DNA from: Leptolyngbya sp. SIO1E4
GTDB lineage: Bacteria; Cyanobacteriota; Cyanobacteriia; Phormidesmidales; Phormidesmidaceae
NCBI GenBank assembly: GCA_010672825.2
Contig: JAAHFU020000005.1
Span: 434,001-498,000 of the forward strand
Direction of reading: 5' to 3'
Length of the DNA stretch: 64,000 nucleotides
The position numbers and the translations under genes are program-made. The notes under the pieces are model-generated. The model did not search any database and was not told the origin of the DNA. It saw nothing but the letters and a program-made list of their open reading frames with translations. How positions within the stretch are numbered: the stretch's first letter is position 1; the number at the start of each line of letters is the position of its first letter. Shown here one piece after another: positions 25,941 to 35,158 of this stretch.

Positions 25941-27740
25941 ATGACTCAACCCGCCTTTGCAACGCCTCCCGCTGGGATCTGGGGCATTATGGCCCCGGTC
26001 AAAGGTCGTATTGCCAGCGCGATCGCCCTCGCCGCGCTTAGTGCCCTGACCAGTCTCGGTTCATTGCTGACGGTTCCGTTTATTGCGGCCGAACTGCTGT
26101 CAGAGTCACCCGAACCGACTCGCATTTGGCGCTGGCTGGCGGTGGCCGTGGGGCTGGTCGCGATCGCCTTCACCTCCAGGGCTCTGGCCTTTAACGTTTC
26201 GCATCTAGCGGCCTTTAAGCTGGAAGTGATTTTGCGAGCGGCCATGGCCGAACATCTCGCCCGAGTTCCGCTCGGCTACGTGGTGACCACTGGTTCGGGG
26301 GCCATCAAGAAATGGGTGCAAGATGATGTGCAATCACTCCATGCCTTTGTGGCAGACAGTACCCCTCTAATCGGGCAAGCCTATACGGTTCCAGTGCTGT
26401 CCTTAGTCGCCATGTTTGTGGCTGACTGGCGACTGGGACTCGTCACGCTGGCGGTGCTGCCCGTAGGGATGATTTTTATTCGACTGGCGCTGCGAGACTA
26501 TGCCAAACAGCGCGACGAGTACGATCTTGCCAACGAGCAAATTAACGGCGTCATCATTGAGTTTGTGCAAGGCATGCAGGTGGTCCGCACCTTTGATGAT
26601 GGCAGCAGCTCCTTTGCCCGATTTCAGAAATCGCTTGATACCTTCACGCAAAAGCTGCGGGACTGGAATGCTAAAACCCAACTCTCGGGGCGTTTAGGCA
26701 CCCTGCTGTTTGAACCGCTGCCCACGCTGCTGGTGGTCTCAGCGGTGGGGGCCTGGCTGATGATGCAAGGGACGTTACCCTTCCCACGATTGCTGGTGTT
26801 TCTCTTGCTAGCGCCGCGACTATGTGGGGCGTTCAAGCCCATCTTCACGCTGTCCTATTTCATCAACCAGGCCAATGCGGGTGCCCTGCGGATTAGCTCC
26901 GTCCTGGCCGAACCCGCACTCCCCCAGCCTGAGCAACCCCAGCAGCCCCAGAATGCTTCGATCTCCTTCAATAACGTCACCTTTTTCTACGGGGAAGGAC
27001 GTCCGGCCCTGCAGGATGTGTCGCTGACGATGCCGGCTGGAACGGTTACCGCTTTGGTGGGGCCGTCCGGTGCGGGGAAGACTACCCTGGCTCGACTGAT
27101 TCCTCGGTTTTGGGACGTCACGGACGGGTCAATTAAAATTGGCGACGTGGATGTCCGGCAGATGACCTCTGAAACGCTGATGTCGTGGGTGTCGTTTGTG
27201 TTTCAAGACACGTTTTTACTGCACGATACCATCCGCGACAACATCAAGCTGGGTCGGCCCAATGCGACAGATGAAGCAGTGGAGGCAGCGGCCCGAGCCG
27301 CTCAAGCCCACGAATTTATCCTCACGCTACCGAACGGCTATGACACCATCGCGGGGGAGCGGGGTACTCGACTCTCTGGTGGGCAGCGCCAGCGGATCAC
27401 CATTGCCCGCGCCATTCTGCAAGACAACCCCATTGTGGTGTTGGACGAAGCGACGGCTTTTGCGGACCCTGAAAATGCCGCCCTGATTCAATCGGCGATC
27501 GCGGCGCTCACCCAGGGCAAAACTTTAATTGTGATTGCCCATCGTCTCCCTTCAATCATGAATGCTGATCAAATTGCCGTGCTTGACCAGGGACGATTGG
27601 TGGAGCTGGGCAAGCACGATAACTTAGTCGCTGCCAACGGCGTGTATGCCCGGCTCTGGTCACGCTATCAAGACGCTCAAAATTGGGAATTAAGCGTTCG
27701 TTCCCATCGCGTCTCAGCAGCGGTTGCAAGCTCAAATTGA
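25941..27740 (+). CDS. ABC transporter half-molecule, siderophore (YbtP/IrtA-like) group
   Basis: 599 residues from ATG 25941; an upstream TTG would add 23 poorly coding residues. N-terminal exporter-type TMD (about 1-310) with hydrophobic helices; NBD from about 335 with Walker A GPSGAGKTT near 374, LSGGQ near 477, Walker B VVLDEAT near 500 and the H-loop IVIAHRL near 530. The sequence is close to the first half of the fused transporter (LARVPLGYVVTTGSGAIKK; QDTFLLHDTIRDNI). It needs a partner; the 580-residue ABC protein at 30563 is the obvious one. Followed at 21 bp by an isoprenylcysteine-methyltransferase-like gene. Direction of transport unknown. Confidence 0.88.
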   Translation: MTQPAFATPPAGIWGIMAPVKGRIASAIALAALSALTSLGSLLTVPFIAAELLSESPEPTRIWRWLAVAVGLVAIAFTSRALAFNVSHLAAFKLEVILRAAMAEHLARVPLGYVVTTGSGAIKKWVQDDVQSLHAFVADSTPLIGQAYTVPVLSLVAMFVADWRLGLVTLAVLPVGMIFIRLALRDYAKQRDEYDLANEQINGVIIEFVQGMQVVRTFDDGSSSFARFQKSLDTFTQKLRDWNAKTQLSGRLGTLLFEPLPTLLVVSAVGAWLMMQGTLPFPRLLVFLLLAPRLCGAFKPIFTLSYFINQANAGALRISSVLAEPALPQPEQPQQPQNASISFNNVTFFYGEGRPALQDVSLTMPAGTVTALVGPSGAGKTTLARLIPRFWDVTDGSIKIGDVDVRQMTSETLMSWVSFVFQDTFLLHDTIRDNIKLGRPNATDEAVEAAARAAQAHEFILTLPNGYDTIAGERGTRLSGGQRQRITIARAILQDNPIVVLDEATAFADPENAALIQSAIAALTQGKTLIVIAHRLPSIMNADQIAVLDQGRLVELGKHDNLVAANGVYARLWSRYQDAQNWELSVRSHRVSAAVASSN

Positions 27741-27761
27741 AGTTTGATTACGAGGTTAATA

Positions 27762-28346
27762 ATGGATACGCTGACACTCAAAATCATTTTTCTGGTTGGC
27801 TTGGTCTCTTGCTCTATTATCCGCACGCCTCACCAGCGAGTGAACAAACAAAATATCATTGTCGATGATCGCAAAACGGCTCAGGAAAATACTTTGCTGT
27901 TTTTGGTATTCCTGGGAATGTTCATTCTACCCATGATCTATGTCTTGACGCCCTGGCTCAGTTTTGCCAACTACTCATTGCCGGTTTGGGCTAATATCCT
28001 TGGGATGCTGACATTTGCGATCGCGCTGTGGTTATTTTGGCGATCGCACCATGATTTAGGTAAAAACTGGTCGCCCACGTTGCAAGTGCGAGAAGACCAT
28101 ACCTTGATCACCCAGGGCATCTATCAAGTGATTCGCCACCCGATGTACACAGCAATTTGGCTGTGGGCGATTGCCCAAGGATTGCTGTTAGCGAATTGGA
28201 TTGCCGGCCCGTCTGGTGTGATTGCTTTCGGTGTTTTGTACTTTCTTCGAGTTGGCAATGAGGAAAAAATGATGCTGGAGCAGTTTGGCGATCAGTATCA
28301 AGCGTATATGCAGAAGACAAAGCGACTATTACCGTCTCTGTTTTAG
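27762..28346 (+). CDS. isoprenylcysteine carboxyl methyltransferase (ICMT) family membrane protein
   Basis: 194 residues from ATG 27762, with GAGG eight bases upstream. Four or five hydrophobic segments and the ICMT/PEMT C-terminal signature: GIYQVIRHPMYTAIWLWAIAQG, then LRVGNEEKMMLEQFGDQYQAYM, which forms the SAM and membrane-substrate site. Bacterial members methylate small lipophilic acids or have unknown substrates. It sits 21 bp after an ABC half-transporter gene and before an LCM-type methyltransferase. A truncated paralogue lies at 29452. A role in siderophore or exported-metabolite methylation is inference. Confidence 0.88.
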   Translation: MDTLTLKIIFLVGLVSCSIIRTPHQRVNKQNIIVDDRKTAQENTLLFLVFLGMFILPMIYVLTPWLSFANYSLPVWANILGMLTFAIALWLFWRSHHDLGKNWSPTLQVREDHTLITQGIYQVIRHPMYTAIWLWAIAQGLLLANWIAGPSGVIAFGVLYFLRVGNEEKMMLEQFGDQYQAYMQKTKRLLPSLF

Positions 28347-28400
28347 AGAGGGTGTCTCAACTAGTTTAGTAATCAGTCATTAACCCCCAATCTAATTGCC

Positions 28401-29246
28401 ATGATCAGTCCTCAGCTCGAACCCACCCATCAACTAACTGGGGTGGCTGAAACCCTGATGATTACCCTTTATGCCCGCTATCTTGAAACTCAACGAGCGG
28501 ATAGCTTCTTTCAAGATCCGAAGGCGGTCGAGATTGCTCAAAGCACCGACTACGATTTTGCCAAATATGCTAAGGGCTGGTCTTCCCAATTAGCTGTCGT
28601 CATACGAGTTCAAGAGTATGACCGCATCGTCAAAAATTTTCTGGCAACGCACGATGATGCCAGTGTGATTAATCTAGGCTGTGGACTATGTACTCGATTT
28701 ACACGGGTCGATAATGGTCGCGTTTGCTGGTATGAAGTCGATTTTCCCGAAGTGATTGAACTGCGGCGCAAGTTTTTTGAGGCAACGGATCGCTATCAGA
28801 TGATTGCCAAGTCGATCTTTGACTTTACTTGGATTGATGCCGTTCAGAAAACGCCTGATCAACCTCTGATGATCGTCATGGAAGGCGTTTCCCCCTATTT
28901 GAGTGAGGCCGAAAACCGAGCACTCATATCACAGATTTGCGATCGCCTGGCCCCAACAGAATTTGTGTTTGATGTCCTGAATCGTAAATCAGCAAAGAAT
29001 TCTCAACGACATGACACAGTTTCCCAAACCGACGCCGAATTCAAATCAGGGATTGATAGCGGTAAAGAACTAGAAACCTGGGGATCTGGCATCACCCTTA
29101 AGGACGAAATTTACTATCTTACGCAGTTTGCCAATCATCCCAAACGACTTCCCCTCTGGGCCAGGTATCTATCTTTTATGCTGGTTCCATTGTTCAAAAA
29201 TTCGGGGCGCATTTTACATTTAGAGATAACGTGCGATCGTCCATAA
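28401..29246 (+). CDS. class I SAM methyltransferase, leucine carboxyl methyltransferase (LCM) family
   Basis: 281 residues. Family features: LMITLYARYLETQRADSFFQ at the start, the SAM motif VINLGCGLCTRFTRVD near residue 92-107 with the acidic WYEVDFPEVIELRR after it, and MVMEGVSPYLSE near 158-170. LCM-type enzymes in bacteria act on polyketide or siderophore intermediates as well as on unknown substrates. It follows the ICMT gene by 54 bp and precedes a decayed ICMT copy. Context suggests a tailoring or protective methylation linked to the ABC pair, not proven. Confidence 0.85.
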   Translation: MISPQLEPTHQLTGVAETLMITLYARYLETQRADSFFQDPKAVEIAQSTDYDFAKYAKGWSSQLAVVIRVQEYDRIVKNFLATHDDASVINLGCGLCTRFTRVDNGRVCWYEVDFPEVIELRRKFFEATDRYQMIAKSIFDFTWIDAVQKTPDQPLMIVMEGVSPYLSEAENRALISQICDRLAPTEFVFDVLNRKSAKNSQRHDTVSQTDAEFKSGIDSGKELETWGSGITLKDEIYYLTQFANHPKRLPLWARYLSFMLVPLFKNSGRILHLEITCDRP

Positions 29247-29314
29247 GCTAAGGCTTTCCAGTGAACACACGACTGAGAAATTAATGTTCTGTAATGATAG
29301 ACTTTTCCTGACAG

Positions 29315-29466
29315 CTTTTAGCACTGCAATGAGGCGCTGTAATGGCTAATCAACTAGCAACCAGGGGAGGACAGCATGGAAATGCGAACACTTTTAGCAC
29401 TGCAATGAGGCGCTGTAATGGCTAATCAACTAGCAACCAGGAGAGGACAGCATGGAAATGCGAACA
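29315..29466 (+). repeat. 76-bp tandem duplication covering an ICMT gene start
   Basis: Copy 1 is 29315-29390 and copy 2 is 29391-29466. They differ at one position (GGGAGG versus GAGAGG). Each copy contains AGGACAGC and the start ATGGAAATGCGAACA of the ICMT-like gene, so the ribosome site and first codons are duplicated. Confidence 0.92.
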
Positions 29467-29811
29467 CTCAAGATCATTTTCTTAATCTGCTATGCTTTCG
29501 TTTTTGTCATTCGCATTTATTACAAGCGAAGAACTGAGCAGAAAGTAATCGTAGATGCTCGTAAAATCACCCAGGAAAAAGGATTACGACTTTTGATGCT
29601 GGTGGGAGTCATCATTTTACCCTTCACCTATATTTTTACGCCCTGGTTAGCAATTGCCAACTACACTTTACCAGTTTGGGTAAACGTGCTAGGAATCTTG
29701 ATGTTTGTGAGTTCACTCTGGTTGTTGTGGCGATCGCACCATGACCTAGGTAAAAATTGGTCACCAACATTACAAATTCGAGAGGAGCATGGGCTAGTGA
29801 AGAACGGCTGA
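29452..29811 (+). pseudogene. truncated ICMT-family methyltransferase copy
   Basis: 119 codons, homologous to the N-terminal 60 per cent of the ICMT protein at 27762 (shared patterns: VIVDARKITQEK, WRSHHDLGKNWSPTLQIREE). It stops at GLVKNG exactly where the full protein continues into the GIYQVIRHPMY SAM-site motif. No continuation is found in other frames. It lacks the catalytic region, so it is probably non-functional despite intact start and ribosome site. Confidence 0.85.
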
Positions 29812-29899
29812 ACAAGGCTATTAGAAACCCGGCATGTTCAAAATCTTTACTGCGTGATAATGGCCACAGAGGTCTACAAAAAGCTGAGAGTTAATATTC

Positions 29900-30391
29900 T
29901 TAGCCTCTTAGATCGCGTTTGATATACACGGAGGTGATAACTTCATCGTGAAATTGAGACTCTTCTATTCGGTCAAATTCAAATCCACGAGATTTATAAA
30001 ATGCGGCGGCCCTTTCGTTCTGGCTATCGTATTCGGTGTAATACGATTCTACCGTTGACGATAAACGTCTAATGCTTTCCTCTATCAGTGCTGTTCCAAT
30101 TCCTTTCCCTCTATGCGCTTTAAGTACATAGAGCTTCCACAAAATAGCACTTGTCTCATTGAGATATTGACTTTCTGCCACGCCAATAATTTCGGGTGCT
30201 GCCTCAGCAACGAGTAAGACATGATTTTCAGATTGAATTGAATTTTCAAGATACTGAGAAGACCACCATTGTTCTAAACCATAAGCAACGTATTCATCAG
30301 ATCGAAACACTCCATAGGTATCGTTCCAAGACAATCGCCCAACCATTTGGATATCCTTGATATCATCTATCAAAGCCGTTCTTATTTCCAT
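29900..30391 (-). CDS. GNAT family N-acetyltransferase
   Basis: 163 residues. Acetyl-CoA-dependent N-acetyltransferase fold: acceptor-side N-terminal part, then motif A ILWKLYVLKAHRGKGIGTAL (R/QxxGxG/A as RGKGIG) near residue 90-105, and motif B NERAAAFYKSRGFEF near 125-140. The substrate is not predictable. Minus strand, between the methyltransferase genes and the second ABC half-transporter. A related but different GNAT gene lies at 32419. Confidence 0.88.
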   Translation of the reverse strand: MEIRTALIDDIKDIQMVGRLSWNDTYGVFRSDEYVAYGLEQWWSSQYLENSIQSENHVLLVAEAAPEIIGVAESQYLNETSAILWKLYVLKAHRGKGIGTALIEESIRRLSSTVESYYTEYDSQNERAAAFYKSRGFEFDRIEESQFHDEVITSVYIKRDLRG

Positions 30392-30562
30392 AATCCTTGT
30401 CTCATTTTTTATCTAAGGCTAGCACTTTATAGCGCCAGTGAGGCACAGTAGCAGCAGGGGAAAATGAGACTCTTGTTATCTCTATAAAATGGCTAAGATC
30501 GGATATTTTAGATGCAATTTCCCGACTTGGCGTTAATATTTCACTCACTCAGGAGCTAGCTC

Positions 30563-32305
30563 ATGTTCAAGACGTATCGCCGCATGATGGATGTGGCCGG
30601 ATCTTACAAATCGCAGCTGCAAAAAGCTCTCCTCATATCGGTTATCGCGTCCATCCTTCAAGGCATTATCTTTGCCCTGTTCTTTCCATTGTTATCAGCC
30701 CTAATGGCCCGCCCCATTGAGACTCAGCGGGTTTGGTTGCTGCTGGCCCTGTTTGGAGTTCTGGTCATTTGTGAAGGATGGCTCCGCTGGCAAGAGCTGG
30801 ATTTTAGCTGGCTGACCAGTAGTAGTGTGGCCCATGAAACACGATTACGCCTGGGCGAACAACTGCGACGGATGCCCCTACAAGCGCTCAATCAGCGGCG
30901 ATCGGGCGATCTCAACGTGGTCATGAGTGGGAATGTCAGCGAGCTGGTGTTGTGGATTGGCAGCCTGGCCACGCTAGTGATTCAAACGGTGGTGGTGCCC
31001 GTGATTACGGTGCTCGTCACGCTATTAATTGATTGGCGGTTAGCCATCGCGCTGCTGGTAACCTTTCCGCTGGCAGTCCCGGTTTACCGACAGATGCGAT
31101 CGCGAGTCAAAAGCAGTCTGCGAGAAGTCACCGAAGCAAATGCCGATACCGCCTCCCGAGTCGTGGAATATGCCCAGGGGCTACCGGTTTTGCGAGCAAC
31201 CCAACAAGTCGGCACGCGATCGCAACGGCTGCAGGCCGCCCTTGAGCAACAGCGCGCAGCGCAAGCCAAAGGACAGCGTCTCATCAGCCTTCCCATAATT
31301 ACGATGGCGACGCTGGTTGAAGTGGGCATTCTCACGGTCATTGGCCTGGGTGTTCTGTTCATTTTGCAAGGCAGCCTTTCCGCCCCCGCTTTGTTGGCGC
31401 TGATTGTGATTGCTATGCGGTTCACCGAGCCGCTCGCTCAACTCATCGGACTCACCAGCGTCTTCGATTTGATGGAAATCGGCCTGGAGCGCATCGAAGC
31501 CGTGATGGACATTCCAGCCCTGCCAGTGGCAGCACCTCCAGCTCAGCTGACCGATTTTGAGATTACTTTTGACCAGGTTTCCTTCCGGTATGCCGAGCAA
31601 ACGGAATGGGCGCTGCAGGACGTGTCGTTTCACGCCCCAGCGCGATCGCTGACCGCGTTAGTCGGCCCCTCCGGCAGCGGTAAAACCACAATTACGCGCT
31701 TAATCAGCCGCTTTGCCGATGTTCAAGCCGGGGCCATTCGCATTGGCCATGTCAATATCCAACAGGTCGAACCCTCAGATTTGATGCGGTCTATCTCAGT
31801 GGTCTTTCAGGATGTGTATTTGTTTGATGACACCATTCTCAATAACATCCGCATGGCGAAGCCCGATGCCACCAATCCCGAGGTCGAAGTGGCTGCCCGA
31901 GCCGCCAACTGCCATGACTTTATTACCCGACTGCCCCAAGGATACGAAACCCGCATTGGTGACATTGGCGGTGCCCTGTCTGGCGGGGAGCGTCAGCGCA
32001 TTTCAATTGCCCGCGCCATGCTCAAAAATGCCCCCATCGTATTGCTCGACGAACCCACCTCAGCGTTAGATACGGAAAGTGAAGTAGCAGTACAAGAGGC
32101 CATCAATCGCCTCGTTGTAGATAAAACCGTGATTGTAATTGCCCATCGGCTCTCAACGACGGTCGGGGCCGATTTGATTCTCGTTCTAGCCGATGGCCAG
32201 GTCATCGAACGAGGGTCTCACCCAGAATTACTCGCTCAGCAAGGACGCTACGCGGCCATGTGGGCCATACAGCAGCAATCGCAAGCCTGGCGAATGGCCG
32301 CTTGA
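30563..32305 (+). CDS. ABC transporter half-molecule, siderophore (YbtQ/IrtB-like) group
   Basis: 580 residues. ATG with AGGAG seven bases upstream. TMD about 1-320 with exporter-type helices (MPLQALNQRRSGDLNVVMSG corresponds to the first coupling region), NBD with GPSGSGKTT near 374, VFQDVYLFDDTI (Q-loop region), LSGGE near 476, IVLLDEPTSALD near 496 and VIVIAHRLST. It resembles the second half of the fused 1347-residue transporter. It probably forms a heterodimer with the product at 25941, although three methyltransferase genes and one GNAT gene lie between. Import or export of a siderophore-like compound is inferred. Confidence 0.88.
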   Translation: MFKTYRRMMDVAGSYKSQLQKALLISVIASILQGIIFALFFPLLSALMARPIETQRVWLLLALFGVLVICEGWLRWQELDFSWLTSSSVAHETRLRLGEQLRRMPLQALNQRRSGDLNVVMSGNVSELVLWIGSLATLVIQTVVVPVITVLVTLLIDWRLAIALLVTFPLAVPVYRQMRSRVKSSLREVTEANADTASRVVEYAQGLPVLRATQQVGTRSQRLQAALEQQRAAQAKGQRLISLPIITMATLVEVGILTVIGLGVLFILQGSLSAPALLALIVIAMRFTEPLAQLIGLTSVFDLMEIGLERIEAVMDIPALPVAAPPAQLTDFEITFDQVSFRYAEQTEWALQDVSFHAPARSLTALVGPSGSGKTTITRLISRFADVQAGAIRIGHVNIQQVEPSDLMRSISVVFQDVYLFDDTILNNIRMAKPDATNPEVEVAARAANCHDFITRLPQGYETRIGDIGGALSGGERQRISIARAMLKNAPIVLLDEPTSALDTESEVAVQEAINRLVVDKTVIVIAHRLSTTVGADLILVLADGQVIERGSHPELLAQQGRYAAMWAIQQQSQAWRMAA

Positions 32306-32418
32306 CCCTGTATGGCAAAAGACAGAAGGCAGAATTAAACCCTTTCTGCATAAGGATTCCAGGAAGTCCGACTGTCCTAACCAGCACTTCAGGTGCAATA
32401 CATTCTCCAGTCCAAACT

Positions 32419-32910
32419 CTAAAATCGCGAATTAACCTCAGGCATTCGCCGCATCTGAATATGGCGATCGCTTTCGTTAACTACTGAGAAGCCTAACCGA
32501 CGATACAGACGAATAGCAGGATTGATCTTGAATACCTGCAACTCTACGGGTAACGATCTCCGTTGGGCTTTTTGAATGATGTCTTGAATGGCAGCAGACC
32601 CGTATCCCTTGCCTTGGTAAGCAGGATAAATCTCAAGGCTTTCAAGATAGAAGCCAGTATCTCGCTCTTGATAAGCAATGACTCCAACCCGCAATCCATT
32701 GCCAACGATCCACTGCAGCTTGTTAGCATCAAACCTATCGTTAAAGAATTGCTTTTGAACGGCCTCATTCCATCCAAAAATCTGATCAATATAAGGCCCT
32801 AAGGCCAGTTTATGCAGCTCAAATAGTGCCTCTCGATCTTGCTCAGTTGCTTGCCGGTAGTGAATCATCCAACCAAACTCACCGTTCAATTCGAGCATGA
32901 GTGAGCCCAT
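32419..32910 (-). CDS. GNAT family N-acetyltransferase
   Basis: 163 residues as drawn, or 149 from the internal ATG at 32868 (MIHYRQATEQDR is a typical GNAT start). Motif A LESLEIYPAYQGKGYGSAAI with QGKGYG near residue 97, then NPAIRLYRRLGFSV, the C-terminal alpha4-beta7 element. Substrate unknown. Minus strand, convergent with the ABC half-transporter and divergent from the AraC gene at 33035. Confidence 0.87.
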   Translation of the reverse strand: MGSLMLELNGEFGWMIHYRQATEQDREALFELHKLALGPYIDQIFGWNEAVQKQFFNDRFDANKLQWIVGNGLRVGVIAYQERDTGFYLESLEIYPAYQGKGYGSAAIQDIIQKAQRRSLPVELQVFKINPAIRLYRRLGFSVVNESDRHIQMRRMPEVNSRF

Positions 32911-32994
32911 CCCCTCAGAGATTTGTCAGCATTTCTAGGCAGGGGCATCCCATTCTAATGAATGCTCATGCAACAAAGGTACACTGCTAAGCTA

Positions 32995-33011
32995 ATAGGA
33001 ATTAATCCTAT
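32995..33011 (+). promoter_or_regulatory. 17-bp near-palindrome before AraC gene
   Basis: ATAGGAATTAATCCTAT has perfect 6-bp arms (ATAGGA/TCCTAT). It lies 23 bp upstream of the AraC start, where a Fur or autoregulatory site would be expected. The assignment is inference. Confidence 0.4.
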
Positions 33012-33034
33012 CTTTAGTCAATTTTTGGGCAGGC

Positions 33035-34060
33035 ATGGCGATCACGCTGACGGATATGGACTTTCAAGCGCTAACAGCACAAGCTGAACAGCAAGGTGAG
33101 CCGATGTACCTGTTAACGGAAGGGGGGACTCAGTACAATTTGCCAAAGCAGTTGGGGGAAGGCGGCGATCGCATCATTGAACTGCGTCATGGCCTGACTA
33201 TTCGCATCCGTGACGCTAAGCTCAGGCAGCCTATTCGCTATGTTCGTGAACATGCGTCGAGCTTTCCACTAACCGCGAAATTTTATCTGTCAGGGATGTC
33301 TAGGGTACAGACACTCGATGCGGCAGACATTGATGACGACTATCAAGAAATCACGGGTCATCACTACCTGTATCATCTACCGGAGCAAACTGAAATTGAA
33401 GAATGGCCTGCAGGCACACCCATCCACGTCTTGATGGTGTTTGCCGATCCCAGCTACTTTAGTCCGTTCAACGTTACCCAAAGTGATCTGTCAAAGCCCT
33501 TAAAAAAGCTATTAGACGGGAATGGAACCCAGCGCTTTCATCAACCCCTGGGCCAGCTTTCCCCCCCAATGAGGCAGCTAATCCAGCAAATATTGCACTG
33601 CCCTTACACGGGCCTGATGCAGCAGCTTTATTTGGAAAGCAAAGTCCTAGAACTCCTCACTTCACAGTTTGCCGTTTGGACGGATGAACCGCCACCCGAA
33701 AAATCAATTTGGCTATGTGCTCAGGATATTGAGCAATTGCATCAAGCAAAAGATATTTTGATCCAGCGAGCCAACCAGCAATCGCCGTCCCTCATGGAAC
33801 TGGCCCGACTAGTCGGTCTGAACGATCGGAAGCTCAATCAGGGATTTCGCCAACTGTTTGGAACGACGGTTTTTGGATACTTAAAGGACTATCGCTTGCG
33901 TCAGGCTCAGGACTTGCTGTGCGACTCTAGCCTGACGATAGCGGGGGTGGCCGCTGCCGTTGGCTATAAAAATCCAGAAGCGTTCAGTACAGCTTTCCGA
34001 CGTAAGTTTGCCATAAGCCCGAAAGCCTATCAGCTCAGTCGGCGGGGCCTTGGCTCATAG
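33035..34060 (+). CDS. AraC family transcriptional regulator (PchR/YbtA-like)
   Basis: 341 residues. N-terminal sensor part with LPKQLGEGGDRIIELRHGLT near 40-60, a block typical of cyanobacterial PchR-like regulators. C-terminal double HTH: LMELARLVGLNDRKLNQGFR, FGTTVFGYLKDYRLRQAQDL, then TIAGVAAAVGYKNPEAFSTA and ISPKAYQ. It should respond to a ferri-siderophore and activate the receptor and binding-protein genes 1.2 kb downstream, whose promoter has paired 21-bp repeats. Paralogue of the regulator at 2675. Confidence 0.9.
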   Translation: MAITLTDMDFQALTAQAEQQGEPMYLLTEGGTQYNLPKQLGEGGDRIIELRHGLTIRIRDAKLRQPIRYVREHASSFPLTAKFYLSGMSRVQTLDAADIDDDYQEITGHHYLYHLPEQTEIEEWPAGTPIHVLMVFADPSYFSPFNVTQSDLSKPLKKLLDGNGTQRFHQPLGQLSPPMRQLIQQILHCPYTGLMQQLYLESKVLELLTSQFAVWTDEPPPEKSIWLCAQDIEQLHQAKDILIQRANQQSPSLMELARLVGLNDRKLNQGFRQLFGTTVFGYLKDYRLRQAQDLLCDSSLTIAGVAAAVGYKNPEAFSTAFRRKFAISPKAYQLSRRGLGS

Positions 34061-34075
34061 TCGCTCCTTATTTCA

Positions 34076-34891
34076 TCATGGAAGCTGCTCTGGATCGATG
34101 CCCTGCGATCGCAGGTATGCCTCTAGCCGCTCAATACGCTGCTGTTCCCGTTCTTTTTCCTGTTGTGCTTGAGCGGCTTGCTGTTCAGCTTGCTCACGGG
34201 CTTGTTGTGCTTGAGCGGCTTGCTGCTCGGCTTGCTCACGGGCTTGTCGCTCCGTCTCTTCTGGCAGGGGCACTAAAGCTCCGTCTGCTGTAAACCAGCG
34301 CAGCTGCCGTTCATAAATTCCTAATGCTAGACCTAATTCTTCGCTGCTGAATCTACCGTTCTTATCGGGTGAGATGGCCTCATACTGTCCCCTGATTAAT
34401 CGAAACCCGGCAAACTCTAGCGTTTCTGGATGAAACCAATAGTATTCAGGCAGCCGCCACACGTTTTGATACAGTTCTTTTTTTCTGCCTCGATCTACGG
34501 CGGCTGTGGAATCAGATAACAGCTCAATCACTATATTGGGATACTTGCCCCCTTCTTCCCAAATCACCCAGCTACGGCGATCGCGTTTCTCGGTGTCTAG
34601 CACCACAAACACATCAGGTCCGCGAAAATCACGTTTTTTCGTTTCTTCAGCACTGTAATAGACCGTCAGGTTACCAGAGATATAGAAGTCGTTGCGATCG
34701 CGCCACCAATACTTGAGCAATCGAATCAGCAGGTCAATTTGATCCCGGTGTAAGTCAGTTTCCAATGGCGGTTCATCACTGTAAAGACCAGGCGGTGGGC
34801 AACTCACTACATCCAGCGGATTTGCCTCAGCTGCGTGTTGAGGGGCCTCAAGATCGGGCGTTTGTGGTGGCGTAGCATCCAGGCGAACCAT
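34076..34891 (-). CDS. Uma2 family (DUF820) protein with duplicated coiled-coil tail
   Basis: 271 residues from ATG 34891 (GGAG nine bases upstream); a longer 323-residue reading from 35047 has poor coding character. Uma2 core: FRGPDVFVVLD, WEEGGKYPNIVIELLS and YQNVWRLPEYYWF. The C-terminus carries an Ala/Gln/Glu coiled coil made of a 14-residue unit (AREQAEQQAAQAQQ) repeated twice, then ERLEAYLRSQGIDPEQLP, a tail shared with the Uma2 gene at 39123 and the remnant at 40924. Function unknown. Convergent with the AraC gene, 15 bp apart. Confidence 0.85.
   Translation of the reverse strand: MVRLDATPPQTPDLEAPQHAAEANPLDVVSCPPPGLYSDEPPLETDLHRDQIDLLIRLLKYWWRDRNDFYISGNLTVYYSAEETKKRDFRGPDVFVVLDTEKRDRRSWVIWEEGGKYPNIVIELLSDSTAAVDRGRKKELYQNVWRLPEYYWFHPETLEFAGFRLIRGQYEAISPDKNGRFSSEELGLALGIYERQLRWFTADGALVPLPEETERQAREQAEQQAAQAQQAREQAEQQAAQAQQEKEREQQRIERLEAYLRSQGIDPEQLP
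34160..34243 (-). repeat. 42-bp tandem repeat encoding coiled-coil unit
   Basis: Two copies of a 42-bp unit encode the 14-residue Ala/Gln/Glu heptad pair twice in the Uma2 tail. The copies are almost identical at DNA level, so expansion is recent. Confidence 0.8.
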
Positions 34892-35060
34892 AGCGTGATG
34901 CTCCAGTAACACTCCATCCAAACAACCTAGCACAGGCTGGATGAAGCTATTTCCAGTTCTCTGATCGGGGGTGTTGCGACGAGTGTAAAGGACTTGATTC
35001 GCCTCATCCGATGGGGATAGAGCTGAGGTTTTGCATTGGGATATCAATAATCCTGCATTC

Positions 35061-35099
35061 GCGCCCTAAATTTCCTCAGAATTTGGGAATTTAGGGCGC
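35061..35099. repeat. strong stem-loop upstream of receptor gene
   Basis: GCGCCCTAAATT (35061-35072) pairs perfectly with AATTTAGGGCGC (35088-35099), 15-nt loop. It lies in the divergent region between a Uma2 gene and the receptor, so it is not a simple terminator of either. Confidence 0.75.
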
Positions 35100-35158
35100 A
35101 GGGGAGCAATCCAGGCAATGCAACTTCAACTGCAAGATCTGAGTTAGACAAAAACAGC

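Noticed and set aside
34892-35047. 52-codon N-terminal extension of the Uma2 protein
   Set aside because: Composition is unlike the family and a well-placed ribosome site precedes the ATG at 34891.
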